Shown: piece by piece, positions 26,020 through 34,259 of the stretch
How positions within the stretch are numbered: position 1 is the first letter of the stretch
Layout: the number at the start of each line of letters is the position of its first letter
Origin: Sanguibacter suaedae
Lineage (GTDB): Bacteria; Actinomycetota; Actinomycetes; Actinomycetales; Cellulomonadaceae
Direction of reading: 5' to 3'
Assembly: GCF_016342785.1 (NCBI RefSeq)
Contig: NZ_JAEINH010000010.1
Location: 1 to 64,000, forward strand
DNA: 64,000 bases
The notes under the pieces: generated by a model
The model's database searches: none
Told to the model about the DNA's origin: nothing
What the model saw: only the letters and a program-made list of their open reading frames with translations
Position numbers and translations under genes: made by a program

Positions 26020-26858
26020 GCACCCACGGTATCGGCCGTCCACCGCACGAACGCGTCGAACCAGTGGTCCGACGTGGTGCCCTGCGCTCGTGACCCGAAC
26101 CCGTGGCCGCCGCGCGAGTAGGCGTGCGCCTCGACCGCTGCGCCCGCGCGGCGCCACGCGTCGTAGATCCGCAGGGCGGGGTCGATGATCACGTCGCCCA
26201 GGCCGTCGTCGGTGGCCCACGCGAGGAACATCGGCGGGGCGGGCACGGGGACCGTGACGTCGTCCCACCACGCCGGGTACACGGGGGCCACGAACGACGG
26301 GCGCTCCCCAGCGGGGCCGTCGAGCGTCGTGACGAGCGTGACGAAGGCGCCGGCGGAGAAGCCGAGCATGCCCACCCGCTCGGGGTCGACGCCCCACCCG
26401 TCGGCCCGCTCCCGCACCGTGCGCAGCGCCGCCGACCCGTCGGCCAGCGCCGGTGCCCGCCGCTCCCGGGAGATGTCGGCGAGGGTGGATCGCTCCGCGA
26501 AGGTGCGACGCATCGCGGCCTCGAGCTCCGCCTCGTCCACCGGTGTGGGCGCCAGGCGGTACCGGAGGACGAACGCCGCGATCCCGCGCTCCGCCAGCCG
26601 CTCGGCGACATGCGTGCCCTCGTTGTCCACCGCGAGGAAGTGCAGCGCCCCACCGGGGACGACGACCACACCCGTCCCGGTCCGCACCGACGGCTCCGGC
26701 AGGTACGGGGTGAGCGTGGGGACCGTGACGTTCCGCAGCATCCGGTCGCGGCCCGACGGGTCGCCCTCGTCACGGTCCTCGATGGCGGCGTCGACGGCGC
26801 GCTCGCCCTCAGGGACGAGGACCACGGGTGGCGAGGGCGCAGGGGCAGGGTGGGTCAC
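26016..26858 (-). CDS. Alpha/beta hydrolase (esterase, acetyl-xylan-esterase-like)
   Basis: This 280-residue alpha/beta hydrolase has VVVVPGGALHFL (oxyanion-hole loop), nucleophile elbow GMLGFSAGAF, a late Asp in WATDDGLGD and a catalytic His in SRGGHGFG. The pattern resembles the acetylesterase/BD-FAE-like enzymes that remove acyl groups from sugars. No signal peptide is visible, so it is probably cytoplasmic. GTG at 26858 follows GGAGG and overlaps the upstream GNAT stop (GTGA); its own stop overlaps the phosphodiesterase start. Confidence 0.8.
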   Translation of the reverse strand: MTHPAPAPSPPVVLVPEGERAVDAAIEDRDEGDPSGRDRMLRNVTVPTLTPYLPEPSVRTGTGVVVVPGGALHFLAVDNEGTHVAERLAERGIAAFVLRYRLAPTPVDEAELEAAMRRTFAERSTLADISRERRAPALADGSAALRTVRERADGWGVDPERVGMLGFSAGAFVTLVTTLDGPAGERPSFVAPVYPAWWDDVTVPVPAPPMFLAWATDDGLGDVIIDPALRIYDAWRRAGAAVEAHAYSRGGHGFGSRAQGTTSDHWFDAFVRWTADTVGA

Positions 26859-27439
26859 GGGAGGTCCTCCGTCGACGGTCCGGTGTGAGCGAGGTCCTTG
26901 CGGAGCACGAGGAGCTGCAGGCCGTCGCGGAGCACCACGACGCCCTCGATGCCCGGCGGCGGGAACGGTGCGCGCTCGCCGGTGGCGCGGTACCCGCGGC
27001 GGTCGTAGTAGGCGAGCAGCTCGGGGCGCGCGTCGAGGACCGTCATCTCCAGGGTGCGCAGCTGCCAGGCGTCCCGGGCCACGCGTTCCGCCTCGGCGAG
27101 CACCTGCTTCCCGATGCCCTGCCCCTGCGCGGTGGGCCGCACCGCGAACAACCCGAAGTAGGCGCCCGTCTCCGAGATGCGCGTGACGTGCGCGCACCCC
27201 ACGAGCACCCCGTCCTGCTCCGCGAGCACGATGCGGCTGCCCTCACGCTCCACGTCCGCACGGAGCATCGCCTCGTCGGCGCGCGGCCCCGACAGCAGGT
27301 CCGTCTCCGTGGTCCACCCCGCACGGCTCGCCTCACCCCGGTACGCCGAGCCGACGAGGGCGACGACGGCCGGGACGTCGCCGAGGGTGGCCGGGCGGAA
27401 GGTCAGGGGAAGGTCGTCACGCACTGGTTCATCGAGCAC
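26855..27439 (-). CDS. GNAT N-acetyltransferase
   Basis: This 194-residue protein is a single GNAT domain: FRPATLGDVPAVVALV at the start, IVLAEQDGVLVGCAHV, then the acetyl-CoA loop AVRPTAQGQGIGKQVL at about residues 115-130 with the R-x-x-G-x-G/A pattern, and ending LEMTVLDARPELLAYYDRRGY. The substrate is unknown. The start is GTG at 27439; a second GTG at 27424 is an alternative. It is first in a coupled three-gene operon. Confidence 0.82.
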   Translation of the reverse strand: MLDEPVRDDLPLTFRPATLGDVPAVVALVGSAYRGEASRAGWTTETDLLSGPRADEAMLRADVEREGSRIVLAEQDGVLVGCAHVTRISETGAYFGLFAVRPTAQGQGIGKQVLAEAERVARDAWQLRTLEMTVLDARPELLAYYDRRGYRATGERAPFPPPGIEGVVVLRDGLQLLVLRKDLAHTGPSTEDLP

Positions 27440-27552
27440 AGACGGACGATAGACCCTCCGGGAGGCCGACGCGCCGTCACACCAGCCGAACACCAGTCCG
27501 AGGCCCGATCCCTGACCCCCGACCTCCGCCCCCCGTGCGCTCGCAGCCGCGT

Positions 27553-27620
27553 CGAGTTCGGCACTTCCAGTCGGCTTCGGCACTTCGAGCTGACGCCCTC
27601 GACTGGAAGTACCGAACTCG
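27553..27620 (+). repeat. 68-bp palindromic element with the same architecture as the 70-bp repeats
   Basis: Arms of 21 nt at 27553-27573 and 27600-27620 match with one mismatch. The core TTCGGCACTTC of the left arm recurs directly 19 bp further on, at 27576-27586. The 70-bp repeats show the same 19-bp offset and total size but an unrelated sequence. It lies in the 281-bp gap between the GNAT and ArsR genes. Confidence 0.85.
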
Positions 27621-27651
27621 TGGCCTGGAGTGGGCGGAGGCGGCCTTGATG

Positions 27652-27677
27652 GACCTGTCAGGAATCCTTGACAGGTC
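27652..27677. promoter_or_regulatory. Operator overlapping the -35 box of the ArsR-led operon
   Basis: GACCTGTCA and TGACAGGTC form perfect 9-bp arms around an 8-bp spacer. A consensus -35 TTGACA (27668-27673) lies inside the right arm, so a bound repressor would block RNA polymerase. No convincing -10 follows at ideal spacing. Confidence 0.65.
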
Positions 27678-27720
27678 TTATCGCCACCCGTCAGTCTTCT
27701 CTTACACCCGAAGGAGCGAT

Positions 27721-28071
27721 GTGACACACGACGAACCGACCGGAGACCAGCTGGTCCTCGTGCTGGCGGCCCTGGCGAACCCGATCAGGCTGCGGATCAT
27801 CGCGCGGCTCGCCGACGGCCGGGAGTACGTGAGCCAGCTCGCTCGCGACGTCGGCATCAGCCGGCCGCTGCTCCACATGCACCTGCAGCGGCTCGAGGCA
27901 GCCGGCCTGGTGGCCGGCGCGCTGGAGCTCTCCCTCGACGGCAAGGCCATGAAGTACTTCGAGCTCACCGACTTCCACCTGACGATCACACCGCCCGTGC
28001 TCGCCGCGGCGGCCACCACCCTCACCCCACCGGACGCCACCAAGGGTCCACCACCCCAGGAGAACCCGTGA
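27721..28071 (+). CDS. ArsR-type winged-helix regulator
   Basis: This 116-residue winged-helix protein has the ArsR core LAALANPIRLRIIARLADGREYVSQLA (key turn ANPIRLRII), recognition helix ISRPLLHMHLQRLEAAGLV and wing GKAMKYFEL. No metal-binding cysteine pair is present, so it is probably not a metal sensor. GTG at 27721 follows GAAGGAG. Its promoter carries a 9+9-bp palindrome overlapping TTGACA, suggesting autorepression. It is first in a coupled operon with a small membrane protein and an oxidoreductase, whose substrate may be the inducer. Confidence 0.83.
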   Translation: MTHDEPTGDQLVLVLAALANPIRLRIIARLADGREYVSQLARDVGISRPLLHMHLQRLEAAGLVAGALELSLDGKAMKYFELTDFHLTITPPVLAAAATTLTPPDATKGPPPQENP

Positions 28072-28355
28072 TGTACATCAGTGCGGACAGCGAGGTGAGC
28101 GCGCCCGAGGTGGCGGCGTTCGTCGGACTCCTCGTCTTCGTCATGTTCCTCGTGGGCGCCGCGTGCGCCACGTTCCTCGAGCTGCGCAAGACGAAGATCG
28201 ACGCCAAGCAGGACGAGGACATGCGTCAGCTCGTGAGCCGCTACGAGCGGCTCGCGGAGAACACCCTCGACGCGCAGCAGCGCACGGCGGCCGACGTCGC
28301 CGAGCTGCGCACCCGGACGGCCGCCGTCGAGCAGATCCTGCGGAGCGTCGAATGA
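28071..28355 (+). CDS. Small single-pass membrane protein with coiled coil
   Basis: The 94-residue product has one transmembrane segment (VAAFVGLLVFVMFLVGAACATFLEL, about residues 12-36) followed by a charged helix with heptad character (EDMRQLVSRYERLAENTLDAQQRTAADVAELRTRT region, about 48-85). This is the layout of small membrane-tethered partner proteins. The ATG at 28071 shares a base with the ArsR stop and sits 7 nt after AGGAG. Its stop overlaps the oxidoreductase start (ATGA). Function is unknown; the coupling suggests it acts with ArsR and the oxidoreductase. Confidence 0.65.
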   Translation: MYISADSEVSAPEVAAFVGLLVFVMFLVGAACATFLELRKTKIDAKQDEDMRQLVSRYERLAENTLDAQQRTAADVAELRTRTAAVEQILRSVE

Positions 28356-29380
28356 CCGCCCCGGAGCCGGGTGCTGCCACCGCGGACCCGCGGGTCGGCG
28401 TCATGAAGGCGATCGTCCAGGACGTCTACGGCGGGCCCGACGTCCTCGAGCTGCGCGACGTCCCCGTCCCGGTGCCCGCTGACGACGAGGTGCTCGTCCG
28501 CGTGCGGGCGTCGTCGGTGAACGCCGCCGACTGGCACCTCATGCGCGGCAAGCCGTACTTCATGCGACTCGTGGGCTTCGGGATCCGCACACCCACCGTC
28601 CAGGTCCGGGGGATCGACGTCGCCGGTGTGGTCGAGGCCGTGGGGTCCAAGGTCTCGACGCTCCGACCGGGCGACGAGGTCTACGGGCACGGGGACATCA
28701 AGCAGGGGACGTTCTCCGAGCTCGCGGCCGTCAAGGAGACGAACCTGTCGCCCAAGCCTGCGACGTTGTCCTTCGAGGAGGCGGGCGCGGTGCCGCTCGC
28801 GGCGCTCACCGCGCTCCAGGGCGTCAGGGACAGCGGTGGTGTGAAGGCCGGTCATCGTGTCCTGATCAACGGGGCGTCGGGCGGTGTCGGGACCTTCGCC
28901 GTCCAGATCGCCAAGGCCCTCGGTGCCGAGGTCACGGCGGTGTGCAGCACCCGCAACGTCGAGCTCGTGCGGTCACTCGGTGCGGACCACGTCGTCGACT
29001 ACACCCGCGACGACTTCACCAGGGCGGGGGAGCGGTACGACGTCGTGTTCGACCTCGTCGCCAACCGGTCCCTCACGGCGCTCCGACGAGCCCTCGCACC
29101 ACGCAGCACCCTGGTGCTTTCGGGCGGCGGAGGTGGCCGGTTCCTGGGACCCATGCCGCTCATCGTCCGTGCCGTCCTCGTGAACCTCGTGGTCGGTCAG
29201 CGGCTCACGAGCCTCTCCGAGTCGGTGAATCCGGCAGACCTCGCCTACCTCGCGGACCTCATCGAGAAGGGTGAGGTGAGACCGGTGATCGACCGCTCCT
29301 ACCCGCTCGCGGAGACGGCGGCCGCGATCCGCCAGCTCGAGGACGAGCATGCTCGAGGCAAGATCGTCATCACCCTCTGA
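28352..29380 (+). CDS. Zinc-independent NAD(P)H:quinone-type oxidoreductase (MDR superfamily)
   Basis: This 342-residue medium-chain reductase has the GroES-like start VMKAIVQDVYGGPDVLELRDVP, RGIDVAGVVEAVG and RPGDEVYGH, then a nucleotide-binding loop LINGASGGVGTFAVQIAKALGA and the end DEHARGKIVITL. Zinc-ligand cysteines are absent, placing it with quinone oxidoreductases (QOR/RTN4IP1-like). It likely reduces quinones or enones with NADPH. It is last in the ArsR-led coupled operon, and palindromic repeat copy 3 lies 24 bp after its stop. Confidence 0.85.
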   Translation: MTAPEPGAATADPRVGVMKAIVQDVYGGPDVLELRDVPVPVPADDEVLVRVRASSVNAADWHLMRGKPYFMRLVGFGIRTPTVQVRGIDVAGVVEAVGSKVSTLRPGDEVYGHGDIKQGTFSELAAVKETNLSPKPATLSFEEAGAVPLAALTALQGVRDSGGVKAGHRVLINGASGGVGTFAVQIAKALGAEVTAVCSTRNVELVRSLGADHVVDYTRDDFTRAGERYDVVFDLVANRSLTALRRALAPRSTLVLSGGGGGRFLGPMPLIVRAVLVNLVVGQRLTSLSESVNPADLAYLADLIEKGEVRPVIDRSYPLAETAAAIRQLEDEHARGKIVITL

Positions 29381-29403
29381 CCCCGCCAGTCCTGGATGGC
29401 CCC

Positions 29404-29473
29404 GACGGGGCGTGCTCCTGAGGACGGGGCGTGCCGTGCAGCGCACGCATCGCCCACGAGGGCACGCCCGGTC
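29404..29473 (+). repeat. 70-bp palindromic repeat, copy 3
   Basis: Same length and orientation as copies 1 and 2, about 55 of 70 bases matching copy 1. The outer arms and the inner GACGGGGCGTGC at 29423-29434 are kept while the loop differs, with several compensating changes. It follows the oxidoreductase stop by 24 bp. Confidence 0.85.
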
Positions 29474-29503
29474 CGGTCCCGGGTCCTGGAGGGACCTCGG
29501 TGC

Positions 29504-29523
29504 TAGCGTCGATCGGGATCGAC
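29504..29523 (+). promoter_or_regulatory. -10 box and start-site palindrome before the acyl-CoA synthetase
   Basis: TAGCGT (29504-29509) resembles a -10 box. GTCGATC-GG-GATCGAC (29508-29523) is a perfect 7-bp-arm palindrome covering the expected transcription start, a suitable repressor site. Confidence 0.5.
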
Positions 29524-29546
29524 GCGTCGACGGGAGAGGCACGCAC

Positions 29547-31232
29547 ATGGTGGTCGGGCTGCACACGGAGTTCCTCACGGAGGACCTGGCCGACGACGGC
29601 CACCCCCGGTCCTTCGAGCCCACGTGCCCGCCGGGCTTCAACTTCGCGTACGACGTCGTCGACCGCCTCGGCACGCAGACTCCCGACCGTCGCGCGCTGC
29701 GGTGGTGCAACGACGAGGGCGAGCGCGCCGACTACACCTTCGGTGACATGAAGCGCCTCAGCGACCGGGCCGCGTCGTACTTCCTCGCCCAGGGCGTCCG
29801 CAAGGGCGACCGGGTCCTGCTCATCCTCAAGCGGCACCCGCAGTTCTGGTGGGCGATCACCGCGCTCCACAAGATCGGGGCCGTGGCCGTCCCGGCCACC
29901 AACCAGCTCCTGCGGTACGACCTCGTGTTCCGCCTCGAGGAGGCGGACATCACCACCGTCGTGTGCACCCTCGAGGGCGACGTCGCGGCCGAGGTCGAGG
30001 CCGCCGAGGCCGAGACAGGCCGCACGCTCCGCAAGATCGGCGTCCGCGGCCAGCGCCCCGGCTGGGACGACCTCGACGCAGGCATGGCCGCCACCGGCCC
30101 GTTCGTGAAGCCCGCCGCGCAGGACCTCCCGACCGTCGACGACCCTCTCCTGCTGTACTTCACGTCCGGCACCACCGCTCAGCCCAAGATGGTCGTCCAC
30201 GACCACTCCTACCCCGTCGCGCACATCGCCACCGCCAAGTACTGGCACCGCGTGGACCCCGACGGGCTGCACCTCACCGTCTCCGAGACCGGCTGGGCCA
30301 AGTCCGTGTGGGGCAAGCTCTACGGGCAGTGGTTCATGGAGACGTGCGTCGACGTCTACGACTTCGACCGCTTCGACCCCGCCCGCCTCCTCAAGCACCT
30401 CGAGGACGCGCGGGTCACCACGTTCTGCGCCGCCCCCACCGTCTACCGGTTCCTCGTGGGCCAGGACCTCGGACGGTACGACCTCTCCGCACTCCAGCAC
30501 TGCACCATCGCCGGCGAGGCGATGAACCCCGTGGTGTACGAGCGCTTCCGCGACATGACGGGCCTCGAGCTCAAGGAGGGCTACGGCCAGACCGAGATGA
30601 CCCTCGCCGTCGTCACCAACCACTGGCAGGCCACCAAGCCCGGGTCCATGGGCACCCCGTCACCCGCGTACGACGTCGTGCTCCTCCGCGAGGACGGCAC
30701 CGAGGCCGACGTCGACGAGGACGGCGAGATCTGCCTCCGCGTCCCCGAGGGCACCCGGCCCCTCGGCCTCTTCATCGGCTACGCGGGCGACCCCGCGACC
30801 ACCGCAGCCGTGTGGCACGACGGTTTCTATCACACCCACGACCTCGCCCGGCGGGATGCCGACGGGTACTTCTGGTACGTGGGCCGCACCGACGACATGA
30901 TCAAGACCTCCGGGTACCGGGTGGGACCCTTCGAGGTGGAGAGCGTCGTCATGAGCCACCCCGCCGTGCGGGAGTGCGCCGTCACCGGCGCCCCCGACGA
31001 GGTCCGCGGGACCGTCGTCAAGGCCACCGTCGTCCTCGCCGACGGCTACGTCGCGTCCGACGCCCTCGCCCACGACATCAAGGACCACGTGAAGCACCGC
31101 ACCGCGCCCTACAAGTACCCGCGCATCGTCGAGTTCGTCGACGCCATGCCCACCACCGTCTCCGGGAAGATCCGCCGGGTTGCGCTCCGGCAGGCGGACC
31201 GATCGGCCGACGGACCGGCCGAGGAGACCTGA
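29547..31232 (+). CDS. AMP-forming acyl-CoA synthetase, medium-chain/ACSM-like
   Basis: This 561-residue ANL enzyme activates a carboxylic acid with ATP and CoA. The P-loop-like A3 motif YFTSGTTAQPKMV, the A5 block EGYGQTEMT, the hinge area DADGYFWYVGRTDDMIKTSGYRVGP and the C-terminal catalytic lysine in SGKIRR are all present. The N-terminal FNFAYDVVDRLG and the length fit the ACSM medium-chain or benzoate group. ATG at 29547 follows GGGAGAGG. It could feed the beta-oxidation module at 10-16 kb, though it is not linked to it. Confidence 0.87.
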   Translation: MVVGLHTEFLTEDLADDGHPRSFEPTCPPGFNFAYDVVDRLGTQTPDRRALRWCNDEGERADYTFGDMKRLSDRAASYFLAQGVRKGDRVLLILKRHPQFWWAITALHKIGAVAVPATNQLLRYDLVFRLEEADITTVVCTLEGDVAAEVEAAEAETGRTLRKIGVRGQRPGWDDLDAGMAATGPFVKPAAQDLPTVDDPLLLYFTSGTTAQPKMVVHDHSYPVAHIATAKYWHRVDPDGLHLTVSETGWAKSVWGKLYGQWFMETCVDVYDFDRFDPARLLKHLEDARVTTFCAAPTVYRFLVGQDLGRYDLSALQHCTIAGEAMNPVVYERFRDMTGLELKEGYGQTEMTLAVVTNHWQATKPGSMGTPSPAYDVVLLREDGTEADVDEDGEICLRVPEGTRPLGLFIGYAGDPATTAAVWHDGFYHTHDLARRDADGYFWYVGRTDDMIKTSGYRVGPFEVESVVMSHPAVRECAVTGAPDEVRGTVVKATVVLADGYVASDALAHDIKDHVKHRTAPYKYPRIVEFVDAMPTTVSGKIRRVALRQADRSADGPAEET

Positions 31233-31283
31233 GCCCGGCCCGCCTTCTCCACCTCGGGCGATCCAGTGATCAAGCGGACGCCG

Positions 31284-32597
31284 TCACGAGACGGACAGGG
31301 TCTCGACGATCTCCCGGAGCGTGTCCTCGCCCTCGCCTGGGTCGGCGTACGTCCCGATGCGGATGTTCTCGGTGTCTGCCAGGACCAGGGTGATCTCGAC
31401 GAACTCCGCCTCCTGCGTCGATGTTGCGGGCTCGATGCGGGCGAACGCCTCCTCGGTCCCCTCGACGTCGAGCCGGTACGAGGAACCTCCGACGGGGTGC
31501 CACCAGTCAGGGTTGGACGTCCCCACACCCTGCGCCTCGACCTCGCCGGGTTCACGCCAGACCATGAGGCCCGCAGGCTCGGACGTCGACTCGAGGACCG
31601 GCCCGAGGAAGGCGTCCATCTCGACGTCGGTGTCCTCGGGGACGTTGGTCCAGGACCACCGGTCCTCGCCCCCGGGCGCCCATTGCGCGGGGAGAGCAAG
31701 AACGACCTCACCGAAGGTCGTCTCGACAAACCCGTCCGGGACGACGCCGCTGGCCGCAACGTCGAGGAGGGGGAGAGACTCAGACCCGCCCTCGACGAGC
31801 GACTCGACGTCGAAGAGGCTGGAGTTCACATCCATGCCGAGGATGAGCCATTCGCCGTCGACCTGGGACATGGTGAAGGAGGTCCTCACGTGCGCGGTCT
31901 CGACCGCGTGTGGCTGGTCGGGCACATCGATCTCTCGCAGGTACCCGGCACTCAGTGTCACGATGACGTCGTAGTACTCGGACGCCGTGATCTCGGCCGT
32001 GCCGAAACTTGAGAGCACGAACCGCAGGGCCTCGCCGTAGGGGACAGGGGCGTAGCCGAGGTTCTCGTCCCTCGCGGTGGACCAACAGTCCGACAGGCCT
32101 TCGCAATCCTCCTCGTTCAGCCACGAGGGCACGCTTCCTCGAAACTCCGGGTCGGGATAGAGCGCCGCGGCGATCCTGCTCCCCGCCGCCGCGCGAGCCT
32201 CCTCGCTGTCGTCCGCGACGACCTCGGAGTCGATGAACTCCGTGAGGAAGTACGTGACGGCCGCACGGTGCGCGGCGGCGACGTCCTCGGGCGCGTAGAG
32301 GGCCGCGACTCCGGGGTCCACGACGTCGGGTTCGTACTGCAGCACGAGGGCGTCGTCGGCGATGCTCGCCTGCCGGTAGGTGCCGTGCTTGTCGGTCCGT
32401 TCGGGGCCGTCGGCGGTGAGACCGAACTCGGCGTTCGCGGAGCGGTCCGGGGCGACGAAGGTCATCGGTTCCACCGTCGGCGTGGCGGGCGACGCGGGGG
32501 TCTCGTCGGCGCTCGCCCCGCCCGAGCAGGCTGCGAGCCCGAGGAGGGCGACGGCGAGGAGGGTGGCGGCGCCGCGGTGCGGCGGGTGGTGCGTCAT
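31284..32597 (-). CDS. Lipoprotein of unknown function
   Basis: This 437-residue exported lipoprotein has a signal peptide with lipobox LAAC near residues 21-24, then a Ser/Ala/Thr/Pro linker. The mature part has two halves: an NTF2-like helical-plus-beta region with VTYFLTEFIDSEVV and a cysteine pair in EEDCEGLSDCW, and a C-terminal beta-rich half (LALPAQWAPGGEDRWSW, FVEITLVLADTENIRIG). I do not recognise a named family. It converges with the acyl-CoA synthetase gene across a 51-bp gap in which I see no hairpin. It diverges from gdhA. Confidence 0.65.
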   Translation of the reverse strand: MTHHPPHRGAATLLAVALLGLAACSGGASADETPASPATPTVEPMTFVAPDRSANAEFGLTADGPERTDKHGTYRQASIADDALVLQYEPDVVDPGVAALYAPEDVAAAHRAAVTYFLTEFIDSEVVADDSEEARAAAGSRIAAALYPDPEFRGSVPSWLNEEDCEGLSDCWSTARDENLGYAPVPYGEALRFVLSSFGTAEITASEYYDVIVTLSAGYLREIDVPDQPHAVETAHVRTSFTMSQVDGEWLILGMDVNSSLFDVESLVEGGSESLPLLDVAASGVVPDGFVETTFGEVVLALPAQWAPGGEDRWSWTNVPEDTDVEMDAFLGPVLESTSEPAGLMVWREPGEVEAQGVGTSNPDWWHPVGGSSYRLDVEGTEEAFARIEPATSTQEAEFVEITLVLADTENIRIGTYADPGEGEDTLREIVETLSVS

Positions 32598-32656
32598 GAG
32601 GAGGTGGTCCAGGTGTGCTCGGCGACGGTGGGGCGTCACCGTCCCGGAGGGGGTGA

Positions 32657-34204
<1,548 letters not shown>

Positions 34205-34223
34205 CCCGCACAGCCCACCGCCC

Positions 34224-34259
34224 CGAGCACGGCCTCAGTCCCCGATGAGGCCGTGCTCG
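34224..34259. terminator. Bidirectional terminator overlapping the LuxR-regulator stop
   Basis: A perfect 14-bp stem (34224-34237 with 34246-34259, core GAGCACGGCCTCA) and an 8-nt loop. The stop codon of the LuxR-type gene (34235-34237) is part of the stem, so the last codons and the terminator share sequence. It serves convergent gdhA as well. Confidence 0.75.
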
